Positions 45,975 to 54,805 of a stretch of DNA of 64,000 nt are shown here, one piece after another. The notes beneath the pieces were generated by a model. The model ran no database searches, was not told where the DNA came from, and saw only the letters and a list, made by a program, of their open reading frames with translations. The translations under genes and the position numbers were made by a program. Each line of letters starts with the position of its first letter. Position 1 is the stretch's first letter. The DNA comes from Halohasta litchfieldiae. GTDB lineage: Archaea > Halobacteriota > Halobacteria > Halobacteriales > Haloferacaceae. The DNA lies in the NCBI RefSeq assembly GCF_002788215.1, contig NZ_CP024845.1:2666001-2730000 (forward strand), written 5' to 3'.

Positions 45975-47672
45975 GTGCGGCTCCGGGCATTCCGGCTCCT
46001 CCCGGCTGGGGTCGCCGCCATGCTGGCGACGCTCGTCGTCGTGTTTTATTATCCGGTCGGTAGCGTCCTGAGCAGTGCCATCCTCGTCGACGGCCAATTC
46101 ACCGTCGACCCACTTGTTGCTGTGCTCGGTGACCCCTTCTACGTCGATCTGTTTGGGTTCACCGCCTACCAAGCACTGCTGTCGACAGTCGTCAGCGTTG
46201 CGGTCGGATTGCCGGGTGCCTACCTTCTCGCCCGCTTCGAGTTTCCGGGCCGGAAGTTCCTCCGGTCGGTAACAATTTTGCCCTTCGTGCTACCCTCAAT
46301 TATGGTCGCAGTCGGCTTCCTAGCAATGTTCGGCCAAACCGGCGTCTTCAACGATCTGCTGTCGGTTGTTGGACTCGGTCCCGTCAAACTGGTGGGGACA
46401 TTGAATATCATTATTCTCGCCCACGCATTCTACAACGCGCCACTGGTGACGCGGCTGGTGACCGCCGCTTGGGAGTCGGTCGACACCCGTCGCGTCGAAA
46501 CGGCCCGAACCCTCGGTGCGTCGCCGCTCAGAGCATTCTATGACGTGACGCTCCCACAGCTCATACCGGCTATCCTCACCTCGGCCGTCCTTACGTTCAT
46601 TTTTACGTTCATGTCGTTTCCCATCGTCCTCGCGCTTGGGGGACTGCAGCTCGCCACGGTCGAGGTGTGGCTGTACGCCCGCGTGCAGGATCTCGCACTC
46701 ACCGAGGCGGCGACACTGGGCGCTATCGAAACGGCGCTCTCGCTGGGATTGATCTACATCTATCTTCGCTACGAGGCTACCCAGATCAAATCGAGTAGTG
46801 GCGGCCGGAGGCTGGCCCGAAAACCGCTGTTTGTGGGGTGGCGGTCGCTTGTCGACCCGCGTCGACTCGGCCTGTTTGCCTACAGCCTCCTCGCCGTCGT
46901 GCTGTTTGTCGGTCCGTTAGCAAGCCTCGTTATAGAGAGCCTAACGACGCCACAGGGGGCGTTTACCCTCGACTACTACGGGTTCCTCCTCTCGCAGCAG
47001 TCCTCGGCAGCGGTCGGGACGACCCAACCACTTCCGGCGATCAGTAACTCGCTGTTGTTCGGTGTGGGCGCGCTGGCATTGGCGTTGCCGATGGGGGTGC
47101 TGGTCTCGGTGGTCGCCATCCGTGAAAGTCGCGGCTCTCGGCTCGCCGAGGCACTGCTGACTGCGCCGCTGGCGGTCAGTGGGATCGTCTTGGGACTCGG
47201 AATGCTCCGGACGCTCGTCTTCGGCACGGAGCTGTTCGGCCACCGAATCACCGTTACGGGACCGATTGTCATCGTCACCGTCCACGCGGTCGCAGCCTAC
47301 CCCTTTGTAACACGGAACATAACGCCGGCACTGAGCGGGATCGACGACCGGCTCGTCGACGCCGCGCGAGCACTGGGAGCCGACCGACAAACTGCGTTGG
47401 TCGACATCGAACTCCCGCTGATCGCGCCGGCGCTCGTCGCCGGGGCAGCCTTCGCGTTTGCGATCAGTATCGGGGAGTTTGACTCGACAGTGTTGTTAGC
47501 CGAGGGCGTCGACAGTGCGACGATGCCGGTCGCTCTCGAACGCTATATCGGAAACCGGTCGCTGGGGCCGAGCCTCGGCCCAGCAACGGCGATGGGGACG
47601 GTGCTGCTGGCGGTGACGACGATCAGTTTCGTCCTCATCGACCGCACTGGACGGCGGTGGAACAGACGATGA
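45975..47672 (+). CDS. ThiP/FbpB-type fused ABC permease
   Basis: 565 residues, about 12 membrane helices in two permease halves. The EAA-type loops are ETARTLGASPLRAFYDVTLP in the first half and DAARALGADRQTALVDIELP in the second. Such duplicated permeases serve thiamine and ferric-iron importers. GTG 45975 directly follows the binding-protein stop. It overlaps the ATPase gene by ATGA. Confidence 0.85.
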   Translation: MRLRAFRLLPAGVAAMLATLVVVFYYPVGSVLSSAILVDGQFTVDPLVAVLGDPFYVDLFGFTAYQALLSTVVSVAVGLPGAYLLARFEFPGRKFLRSVTILPFVLPSIMVAVGFLAMFGQTGVFNDLLSVVGLGPVKLVGTLNIIILAHAFYNAPLVTRLVTAAWESVDTRRVETARTLGASPLRAFYDVTLPQLIPAILTSAVLTFIFTFMSFPIVLALGGLQLATVEVWLYARVQDLALTEAATLGAIETALSLGLIYIYLRYEATQIKSSSGGRRLARKPLFVGWRSLVDPRRLGLFAYSLLAVVLFVGPLASLVIESLTTPQGAFTLDYYGFLLSQQSSAAVGTTQPLPAISNSLLFGVGALALALPMGVLVSVVAIRESRGSRLAEALLTAPLAVSGIVLGLGMLRTLVFGTELFGHRITVTGPIVIVTVHAVAAYPFVTRNITPALSGIDDRLVDAARALGADRQTALVDIELPLIAPALVAGAAFAFAISIGEFDSTVLLAEGVDSATMPVALERYIGNRSLGPSLGPATAMGTVLLAVTTISFVLIDRTGRRWNRR

Positions 47673-48748
47673 CAATGAAAGAAACAAACAGTATACCGAC
47701 ACCCGATGCGAGCGTCGACGTGACGGACCTCAGAGTCAGGTTCGGCAGTGTGACTGCTCTCGACGACGTTTCGCTGTCCATCCGTGATGGTGAGTTCTTC
47801 ACCCTTGTTGGGCCCTCGGGCTGTGGGAAAACGACACTACTGCGTTCGATTGCTGGACTGGAAACTCCCTCGGAGGGACAAGTGATCATCGACGGACGAG
47901 AGGTCACCGCGGAGCCACCGGAATCCCGGAATATTGGCATTGTCTTCCAGAACTACGCGCTGTTCCCCCACATGAGCGTCGCCGAAAACATCGCCTACGG
48001 GCTGCGGTTCCACGACCTCTCGGGCGACCGCGACCCCGACGAGCGTGTCGCGGAATTGTTGGAGTTGGTCGACCTCGCGGGCTTCGGCGACCGTGAGCCG
48101 GACCAACTGTCGGGTGGGCAGCAACAGCGCGTCGCGCTGGCCCGAGCGCTGGCTCCCGAGCCGGATGTACTTCTGTTGGACGAACCCCTGTCGGCGCTCG
48201 ATGCGCGGCTCCGCAAACAGCTCCGGGTACAGATCAAAACCATCCAGCGCGAGCTAGATATTACGACCGTCTACGTCACCCACGATCAGGCCGAAGCGTT
48301 GGCAATCAGCGACCGGATCGCCGTGATGCAGGACGGGCAGCTCCAGCAGGTCGACACGCCGGAGGCGGTGTACCGCGATCCGGCTTCCCGCGCAGTCGCC
48401 GAGTTCATCGGCGACAACAACGTGTTCAGCGGGCGCGTCACCGACGACGGCTCGCAGCTTTCGATTGAGGGTGGATTACTACCGCTTCCAACCGGAACCG
48501 ACACAGCAGACGGCACATCGGTGACGCTGTCGATCCGACCCGAACTGCTGTCGATTTATACGGACAATCAACCGGTCGACGGCCAGACACTGTCAGCGAC
48601 GGTCAACACAGTCGAATTCCTCGGGGATGCCTACCATGTACACTGTCTGTGGAACAACCGTACTATCGTCGTGAAAGCAGCCGCCACCACACCGCCGAAG
48701 GGCGAGGTCACACTCCAGTTCGATGCCGACGATATCCACATACTGTGA
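47669..48748 (+). CDS. ThiQ/FbpC/PotA-type ABC ATPase
   Basis: 359 residues. Walker A is GPSGCGKTT, signature LSGGQQQR, Walker B LLLDEP, H-loop YVTHD. A TOBE-like C-terminal domain follows after about residue 240 (ADGTSVTLSIRPELLS). This is longer than classic ThiQ and nearer to FbpC/PotA. ATG 47669 overlaps the permease stop. Confidence 0.87.
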   Translation: MTMKETNSIPTPDASVDVTDLRVRFGSVTALDDVSLSIRDGEFFTLVGPSGCGKTTLLRSIAGLETPSEGQVIIDGREVTAEPPESRNIGIVFQNYALFPHMSVAENIAYGLRFHDLSGDRDPDERVAELLELVDLAGFGDREPDQLSGGQQQRVALARALAPEPDVLLLDEPLSALDARLRKQLRVQIKTIQRELDITTVYVTHDQAEALAISDRIAVMQDGQLQQVDTPEAVYRDPASRAVAEFIGDNNVFSGRVTDDGSQLSIEGGLLPLPTGTDTADGTSVTLSIRPELLSIYTDNQPVDGQTLSATVNTVEFLGDAYHVHCLWNNRTIVVKAAATTPPKGEVTLQFDADDIHIL

Positions 48749-48777
48749 CTCGTCGTGTTCTACGTTAGCGTGTCCGG

Positions 48778-49533
48778 TTAGAGGCTCTCTGTGACTCGTT
48801 TAAGTGATGTCCTGCAGGGTGGACCATCCGCAAACCAGTAGCGGTCGACGATCTTGTCTTCCTTTTGTATGAGCTGAATCAACGATGCCGACCGCGTGCC
48901 GAACCCATCACCGTGAACACAGACACCGTACTCGTGGTTGCCGAGCGCATCGCCCGCCCGGTCGACCCACTGATCGGCGGTCTCTCTGTCTTTGGGTTTG
49001 AGCGCAGTCCGAAGCGTCTCGGCGTTGTCAGCCTGCTGTCGACCCACTTCGGGCCGAGCCGCCGGTTCGAAGAAATCGCCATCCGCGCCGACGTTGACGA
49101 TGACGTGGACGCCGGGATCGAAGTCGGTCACAGCGAGGTCACCATCCCACTCCAGTAGTGCAGCGCGGTCGGGATCGGCCACAACGAGATTGAAGCCTGC
49201 GTAGGCGTCGGTCGCAGTCGACTCCCTGACGTGGTCGAGGGCCTCGCTGGCTGACTGGAGACCGAGACAGTCGGCGACTAGCTGCCCCCGCGAGCGTTCG
49301 CCCTCACGGTCGACCCACCGATTGGTGATCGCAACGAACAGCCCCGCCTCGTTGTAGCCGATCCACGTCCCACCCGCGGTGCTGTCACGTGGCGCGATTG
49401 CAGTCGGCCCGGTAACTCCGTCGAGATACTGACTCGGGGGTTCGGATGGTCGACCCAGCGCCTCATCACGATTGGCGGCAGCAACGATAGGCGAGTCAGG
49501 AAACACCTGCCACGCAAAGACGAGCGTACACAC
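48778..49533 (-). CDS. NRDE/TANGO2-family protein
   Basis: 251 residues from GTG 49533, giving the expected second-residue cysteine (MCTLVFAWQV) and then the diagnostic AANRDEALGRPS. Further matches are GGTWIGYNEAGLFVAITNRW and RGQLVADCL. N-terminal cysteine suggests an Ntn-type fold; eukaryotic TANGO2 relates to lipid/heme handling, the archaeal role is unknown. The TATA box at 49556-49563 fixes the GTG start. Confidence 0.8.
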   Translation of the reverse strand: MCTLVFAWQVFPDSPIVAAANRDEALGRPSEPPSQYLDGVTGPTAIAPRDSTAGGTWIGYNEAGLFVAITNRWVDREGERSRGQLVADCLGLQSASEALDHVRESTATDAYAGFNLVVADPDRAALLEWDGDLAVTDFDPGVHVIVNVGADGDFFEPAARPEVGRQQADNAETLRTALKPKDRETADQWVDRAGDALGNHEYGVCVHGDGFGTRSASLIQLIQKEDKIVDRYWFADGPPCRTSLKRVTESL

Positions 49534-49555
49534 GGGTGACAGTAGCACATCGTGG

Positions 49556-49563
49556 TATAAAAC
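49556..49563 (-). promoter_or_regulatory. TATA box for the NRDE-family gene
   Basis: On the minus strand, gttttata is centred about 26.5 bp before GTG 49533: a clear leaderless promoter. Confidence 0.65.
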
Positions 49564-49648
49564 AACAGGTCCGGTCGGAGACACCGGCACGACCGGCCCG
49601 AACCGATGAACATAACAGGCGTTCACACAAATCTGAGAGTCAACTCAC

Positions 49649-50284
49649 ATGACCAATGATGATACATCCCATCTGACCCCGAGTGATGTGACCGACGAGC
49701 CGATTGACTCGACGCTGTTTATTACTGTTTCGGGGCCACCAGGCTGTGGGGCGACGACGCTCTGTAAGCGCCTCTCGGCGGCGATGGACTGTCCCTACGT
49801 CTCCGGGGGCGACATCTTCCGCGAGCTCGCCGAGGAGAAAGGGTTCAGTCTGAATCAGCAGACTGCTGCGGCCGACACGTCGGATTCAATCGACCGCGCA
49901 CTCGACAACAAACTCCAGACGATTGCCGAAAAGTGGGGTGCGGCCGACAAACCGTTCATCCTCGAATCCCGGCTGGCGGGCTGGCTTGCTGGCTCCCACG
50001 CCGACCTGCGGCTCTGGTTGGATGCGCCCGACGAGGTTCGACTCGAACGGATCGACGGGCGGGTCGAAACCGAGCCCGAAATGCAGGTTCGCGAAGTCAG
50101 CGAGGCCGGTCGGTATCAGGCCTACTACGATATCGACGTCGACGACCGCGAGTTCTACGACATCCAGCTCAACACCGCCCGCTGGAGCAAAGAGGGCGTC
50201 TTCCAACTCGTGCGTGCGGCAATCGAATCCTACGATCACGACGCCGACGAGGGTGCCTTCGACACGCCGCCGGTCGAACTCTGA
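49649..50284 (+). CDS. cytidylate-kinase-like protein with altered P-loop
   Basis: 211 residues. VSGPPGCGATTL (Gly29-Leu38) is a Walker A whose invariant Lys is replaced by Ala35 (codon gcg). The rest is CMP-kinase-like: GGDIFRELAEEKG, LESRLAGWLAG, and VRLERIDGRVETEPE in the lid region. The N-terminus has about 20 extra polar residues. It may be a non-catalytic or atypical NMP-kinase paralogue; a canonical cmk would be expected elsewhere in the genome. Confidence 0.75.
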   Translation: MTNDDTSHLTPSDVTDEPIDSTLFITVSGPPGCGATTLCKRLSAAMDCPYVSGGDIFRELAEEKGFSLNQQTAAADTSDSIDRALDNKLQTIAEKWGAADKPFILESRLAGWLAGSHADLRLWLDAPDEVRLERIDGRVETEPEMQVREVSEAGRYQAYYDIDVDDREFYDIQLNTARWSKEGVFQLVRAAIESYDHDADEGAFDTPPVEL

Positions 50285-50312
50285 ATCCACTTTTGACGGT
50301 CAACCCATCACA

Positions 50313-50327
50313 GTAGTCGCCGGCTAC
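50313..50327. repeat. GTAG-N7-CTAC palindrome, copy 6
   Basis: GTAGTCGCCGGCTAC overlaps the TAG stop of the minus-strand glutamate-cysteine ligase gene in a convergent gap. Confidence 0.6.
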
Positions 50328-51865
50328 CGTGACTGAACTGTCTCTTTGTCCCACTCGGCAAACGGTGTGCCAGTCGACGAGCGGGCGGCGTACTCCTGTT
50401 GCATCTCCCGCACTGCCTCGGGGAACGTCAGACCCGACGTGAGCCCAGCCCGCACCTGATCGAGTTTCCACTGACTCGGCGTGAGTTGACGATCCCAGCG
50501 TGCTTCAATCGGGTCGAGATACCGGTCTATCGTGTCGTCGCTCACGCCCTGCTCACGGAGGCCGTGTCGAGCAATTTCGAACAGTTCCGCGTAGATCTTC
50601 CCGGAGTCGGTCGTCTCCTCGCCGTCGGCGGTAATCCATGCGAGGTCGGCATCGAGGCCGTTTCTGACAGCGCTGTAGAACGCCGCCTCGGCAGTCGACT
50701 GATCGAGCGTTTTGGCGGGGTGGTCAGTGAGCAGAAGCCCGCGGATAACGCCAGTAACCAGACACTGAAGCCCGATGATATCGTCGACGGTCGGCTGGGT
50801 CGGAATCGGTCGGTACTCGATACGAAGCGACTGCTCGTCGCCGTCGCCAACCGGTTGGCCGCCCGTCACCGCACGAAGCCAGCGCCAGTAGGTGCCGCGC
50901 TTGTGATCGAGTTCCCAAAAGTCGTCGGCAAACGTCTCACGCGGCCCATCTTCCAGCCACTCTCGGAGGAATGGGGCAACGGTTGGATCGTCGACTAACA
51001 GATCGATGACGTCAGTTGTGGAGTCGATTTTGTCCGGGAATTTGACCTTCTCCCATGCTCCGTTGATCGACTGCTCGAAGACATCGATCCGGAGTTCGTG
51101 GTGGGTGTCATCGAGGAGGGATTCGGGATCGTTGACATCGTAGCAATCGACAGGCAGTAGTGGGGAGTTGGTCGACAGCGCAAGGATCGGTCCAAGCGTT
51201 GCGATGGCGGCGTTGTAGGCCTCGGGAAACGTCTCCGTGTCGGGAATCTGAAGATGTGGCTGGATCGAACTCGTGAGCGACTCGACGAGAATCGTCGGGA
51301 ACGAGACGTCGGCTCCCGGGACGGAAATCGAGACGCTCCCGCCGCATTTGTCGAGGATCTCGGTATCAATCGCGCTGTACCGCGGTGAATGCGCCATGTT
51401 GTTCGCAATCAGCACCCCGTCCTCGCGGTCGACATCGCCGAAGTACGACTGAGTTCCCTCCGCGGGTGGGACCGACCACATCGCATCAAGGACGATCTCG
51501 CAGTCCTCCTCGCTTGCCGCGGCCTGTGTCGACTCATAACTGGCCCGGAGTTTGTCGGCTTGGGCTTCGATGCCAGCCTCGGTCAGCGTGTCGGGCGAGG
51601 TGTTGAGTTCGGCGTTGTGCAAGCCGAGTTCCTTGGCACAGTCGGCCTCAAACACCGATTTCGGAAGCCGCGTCAGCGTTCCCTCGTCGTCGACGGCGTA
51701 CACTTCGAGTTCCATGCCGATACCGAAGTCGGGCGATTCGAGGTGGCCCGCTTCGAGTGTCTCTGTGAGTCGTCGGGCCTGATCGTCGACGCGATCTTCG
51801 AACTCGGCGGCCGTCTCATCGGATCTAGATCTAGTTACGAGATCGATAAACTCGCTCCGTTTCAT
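50324..51865 (-). CDS. glutamate-cysteine ligase (GCS2) family protein
   Basis: 513 residues. FGIGMELEVYAVDDEG is the substrate-binding strand typical of GCS2 enzymes, with AELNTSPD and RIEYRPIPTQPT further on. The family makes gamma-glutamylcysteine, the main low-molecular thiol of haloarchaea, but this protein is longer than typical GshA, so another amine or amino acid substrate is possible. It is divergent from DUF2797; two palindromes lie 61-106 bp upstream. Confidence 0.75.
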   Translation of the reverse strand: MKRSEFIDLVTRSRSDETAAEFEDRVDDQARRLTETLEAGHLESPDFGIGMELEVYAVDDEGTLTRLPKSVFEADCAKELGLHNAELNTSPDTLTEAGIEAQADKLRASYESTQAAASEEDCEIVLDAMWSVPPAEGTQSYFGDVDREDGVLIANNMAHSPRYSAIDTEILDKCGGSVSISVPGADVSFPTILVESLTSSIQPHLQIPDTETFPEAYNAAIATLGPILALSTNSPLLPVDCYDVNDPESLLDDTHHELRIDVFEQSINGAWEKVKFPDKIDSTTDVIDLLVDDPTVAPFLREWLEDGPRETFADDFWELDHKRGTYWRWLRAVTGGQPVGDGDEQSLRIEYRPIPTQPTVDDIIGLQCLVTGVIRGLLLTDHPAKTLDQSTAEAAFYSAVRNGLDADLAWITADGEETTDSGKIYAELFEIARHGLREQGVSDDTIDRYLDPIEARWDRQLTPSQWKLDQVRAGLTSGLTFPEAVREMQQEYAARSSTGTPFAEWDKETVQSR

Positions 51866-51925
51866 TTTCCTGACGGTCGCAACCCACGCCCATAGACCTG
51901 TCGCAGACGGCAGTCGACAGCCTGA

Positions 51926-51971
51926 GTAGCCACTGGCTACGCGACCGAGTGGAACCGTAGCTACCGGCTAC
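51926..51971. repeat. GTAG-N7-CTAC palindromes, copies 7 and 8, in a divergent promoter region
   Basis: GTAGCCACTGGCTAC (51926-51940, 6-bp stem) and GTAGCTACCGGCTAC (51957-51971, 5-bp stem). Their starts are 31 bp apart, close to three helical turns, between two divergently transcribed genes. An operator arrangement is plausible. Confidence 0.6.
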
Positions 51972-52013
51972 CACACGTGATTATCGGGAGCGACCACGCA
52001 CGATGGATACGGA

Positions 52014-52021
52014 TTTATTTA
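52014..52021 (+). promoter_or_regulatory. TATA box for the DUF2797 gene
   Basis: tttattta lies about 24 bp before GTG 52041. Confidence 0.5.
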
Positions 52022-52040
52022 TCCGTCCTGTAGACTGAGT

Positions 52041-52784
52041 GTGCAGATCGTGGGCTACGATTCGTCGACGGGTGGGCTACTGGTGAGCGACAGCGATGGC
52101 CTCACCTACCGTGAACTCGACCCGGGAGCTGAACTCGAATACACTCTCGGCGAGCGCCACTGCGCCGGAACGGTTCACGACGATAGTCACATCGCCTGCG
52201 AAAACTCAGCCGCCCCCTACTGCCCGGATCACCAACACACGTGGGTTTGTGCCCGCTGTACCGGCAGCTGTCTCAAGGATGAGATGGACTGCTTCGATGA
52301 TCACGCGATCTATCTCGCCGCCTTCGCACCCGACCAGTTCAAAGTCGGCGTCACCAAGGAGTGGCGGCTTGAGACGCGGCTCCGCGAGCAGGGTGCAGAT
52401 CGGGCAGCCCACATCCGAACCGTCGACGATGGCCGAATCGCCCGTCGACTGGAGGCCGAGATCGCCGAGGAGATCCCGGATCGCGTGCGGGTGCCAACCA
52501 AACTGGCTGGCCTCGGCCAGTCGGTCGACGCGTCGGCGTGGCAGAATCTTCTCGACCAGTTCGATCCAATCGAGACGTTCACATTCGACTACGGGCTCGG
52601 CCTTGAGAGCCAGCCAGTCGACGAGACGATAGCGACCGGCACTGTTCGCGGGACAAAAGGGCGACTGTTAGTGGTTGATCGAGGTGGGTCGACCTACGCG
52701 GTCGATATGCGGAATTTGGTTGGCTACGAGGTCACAGACGGGCGGAGTAGTCGGGAGCTACAGTCGAGTCTCGGCTCGTTTTAA
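52041..52784 (+). CDS. DUF2797 family protein (cysteine-rich)
   Basis: 247 residues from GTG 52041. The early cysteine/histidine cluster (RHCAG, IACENSAAPYCPDH and CARCTGSC) suggests zinc binding. A GIY-YIG-like core follows: AIYLAAFAPDQFKVGVTKEW and RLREQGADRAA, typical of DUF2797. Its role is unknown, possibly nucleic-acid related through the GIY-YIG resemblance. It is convergent with the chemotaxis transducer, 7 bp between stops. Confidence 0.8.
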   Translation: MQIVGYDSSTGGLLVSDSDGLTYRELDPGAELEYTLGERHCAGTVHDDSHIACENSAAPYCPDHQHTWVCARCTGSCLKDEMDCFDDHAIYLAAFAPDQFKVGVTKEWRLETRLREQGADRAAHIRTVDDGRIARRLEAEIAEEIPDRVRVPTKLAGLGQSVDASAWQNLLDQFDPIETFTFDYGLGLESQPVDETIATGTVRGTKGRLLVVDRGGSTYAVDMRNLVGYEVTDGRSSRELQSSLGSF

Positions 52785-52791
52785 CTGATAG

Positions 52792-54147
52792 TTAGTTGTT
52801 CGTTAACTGCCGGATGCTCCGGCTGATATCGTCGACGTTGTCGGCCTGTTTTTCATTCGCCGCAGCGATCTTCTCGATCTCGCTGGCGACAGCTTCGGTC
52901 TCGTCGACCAACTCGGTGACCATGCTGGCGACCTCCTCGGTCGAGACGGCCTGATCGTCGGTCGCGCTTGAGACCTCCTGAATACCTTCGGAGGCCTCTT
53001 GGACGGCTTGGGCGATATCTTGGAGCGTGTCCATCGCGTTTTCGACTTTGTCGATTCCTTGGTCGACCTGATGGGTAGTCTCTTCGAGGCTGGCCACCGT
53101 ATCGTCGGCATCAGATTTGATCTCCTCGATCATGTTTTCGATCTCGGTGGCGTGTTCTTGGGATTCGCCGGCCAGTGATTTGACCTCGTCGGCGACGACT
53201 GCAAACCCTTCGCCCGCTTCACCGGCGCGTGCAGCCTCAATGGAGGCGTTCAGTGCGAGAATGTTCGTTTGGTCGGCGATCTCGTTGATGACTTCGACGA
53301 TCTCGTCGATCTCATCGATTCGGTCCTGCAGAGTGCCGACATCGGTCGAGACGTCTTGGGTCGACTCGTCGACGCGCTGCATCACGTCGATGGCTTCGGT
53401 CGCGGCATCCCGGCCCTCCTCGGCGAGGTCTTCGGCGTTCGCGCTCGTCGCCGCAACCTCCTCGGCGGTCGAGGCAATTTCCTCGACGGTCGCCGACATA
53501 TCCGAAATCTCTCGGGCGACCTCGCTCATCGAATCCGCCGAGTTGCGGGCGTGGTCGCTGATCTCGTCGGTGCTCGCTGACATTTCGTCGGCAGTCTGTT
53601 TGACCGTTTGAACGCCGGATTCGACGTCATCGGCGACGATCTGCTGTTGTTGGAGCTGTTGTTCGATCTGCTGTCGGTGCTCCAACTGGTTGAGGTGGCC
53701 CTTAATAAAGCCGAGCAGCGTCTCCACGAGGTCGTGTTCCTCGGTGAGCCATGGGCCGTCGTCCTCGGCGGGTCGATCCTCGGTGTAGACGACATCGATC
53801 ACGATCCGAGTTCCGTTCTCGGTCACCGCCTCGTGGGTCAGCGGATCGGCGGTTCGTTCGAAGCCGCTCGATTCGGCAATCTGATCCCCGGCGGCGATCT
53901 GGGCCTCGGTCACGCTGGGGTACTGGAACCACTGCGGAAGCTCGCTGACGTAGGTATCGATCAGTTCTCCGATTGGTTGGCCGAGGTCGCTGAACAACTC
54001 GTTGGCGCGTGTGATCGCTGACAGCTCTTTGCTCCGCTCTTGGAGCTGTACCTTGGCGGCCGTCTCGCTGAGGTCCCTGTACTTCTCGGCCAACTGAAAC
54101 TGCGTCGAGGGAAGCTCCGAGTCCGCATCCCCACCAGACTGACTCAT
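52792..54147 (-). CDS. soluble methyl-accepting chemotaxis transducer
   Basis: 451 residues from ATG 54147, no membrane helix. Residues about 40-165 are a GAF-like haloarchaeal sensory domain (FSDLGQPIGELIDTYVSELP and VIDVVYTEDRP). A coiled coil (QQIEQQLQQQQ) leads into the MCP signalling domain with the hairpin NEIADQTNILALNASIEAAR and AGEGFAVVADEVKSLA. It probably senses a cytoplasmic cue and signals to CheA/CheW. TATA box at 54172. Confidence 0.9.
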   Translation of the reverse strand: MSQSGGDADSELPSTQFQLAEKYRDLSETAAKVQLQERSKELSAITRANELFSDLGQPIGELIDTYVSELPQWFQYPSVTEAQIAAGDQIAESSGFERTADPLTHEAVTENGTRIVIDVVYTEDRPAEDDGPWLTEEHDLVETLLGFIKGHLNQLEHRQQIEQQLQQQQIVADDVESGVQTVKQTADEMSASTDEISDHARNSADSMSEVAREISDMSATVEEIASTAEEVAATSANAEDLAEEGRDAATEAIDVMQRVDESTQDVSTDVGTLQDRIDEIDEIVEVINEIADQTNILALNASIEAARAGEAGEGFAVVADEVKSLAGESQEHATEIENMIEEIKSDADDTVASLEETTHQVDQGIDKVENAMDTLQDIAQAVQEASEGIQEVSSATDDQAVSTEEVASMVTELVDETEAVASEIEKIAAANEKQADNVDDISRSIRQLTNN

Positions 54148-54171
54148 ACCAACACTGTATGAAAGCATTCC

Positions 54172-54179
54172 AAAATAAA
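54172..54179 (-). promoter_or_regulatory. TATA box for the chemotaxis transducer
   Basis: On the minus strand, tttatttt is centred 28 bp before ATG 54147. Confidence 0.6.
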
Positions 54180-54321
54180 CTGCTGGCTCAATTATTCGAC
54201 GTGATAACTAGATTTCATGATGGTGTCGACGAGCGACTCAGTTGGAGCGCGCGTGGTGACAGTCGGGGTCGGGGCGTATGGATGAACAACCGTTTTCCGT
54301 TCCCCGGTCGAACGGTGAGTC

Positions 54322-54759
54322 ATGACAGACGACGAATCAGAGACACCGAACGGCGAGGATGAAGTCGAAGAGTCGACCGGCGCCGAGGGCGACGAGGAGA
54401 AATCCTTCCGCGAGCGCGTCGAGGAAATCCGCGAGAAACGACAGCAGGAGCGAGAAGAACGCGGCGAGGGTGGCGCACCGAATCCCGAGGAGATGATGGG
54501 CGGCGGTGGCGGCCCGGGCGGCATGGGTGGCGGTGGCGGCGGCAACCCCTTCGCACAGATGATGGGTGGCATGATGGGCGGCGGTGGCGGCCCGGGCGGC
54601 ATGGGTGGCGGTCCCGGCGGTCCCGGTGGCGCTGGCGCCCCCGGCGAGGAGTCGGGCGTCGGCAACGAGGAACTCGTCCGCGAGGTTCGACAGCTCCGCG
54701 ACGAAGTCCGTGATGCCAACCGCGAACTCCGCCGAATCGCTGACGCACTCGAAGACTAA
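54322..54759 (+). CDS. Gly/Met-rich low-complexity protein with coiled-coil ends
   Basis: 145 residues in three parts. First an acidic/charged helix (residues about 25-50, RERVEEIREKRQQEREER). Then about 55 residues of Gly-Gly-Met-Pro repeats (MMGGGGGPGGMGGG occurs twice, partly as a DNA repeat). The C-terminal heptad helix is ELVREVRQLRDEVRDANREL. The look is of a self-associating, perhaps membrane- or chaperone-linked protein. No family is recognised. Confidence 0.65.
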   Translation: MTDDESETPNGEDEVEESTGAEGDEEKSFRERVEEIREKRQQEREERGEGGAPNPEEMMGGGGGPGGMGGGGGGNPFAQMMGGMMGGGGGPGGMGGGPGGPGGAGAPGEESGVGNEELVREVRQLRDEVRDANRELRRIADALED

Positions 54760-54805
54760 GCCGAGAATCGAATCGGTTAGGTACCGTCTTCGCTTTTAGT
54801 CGATA

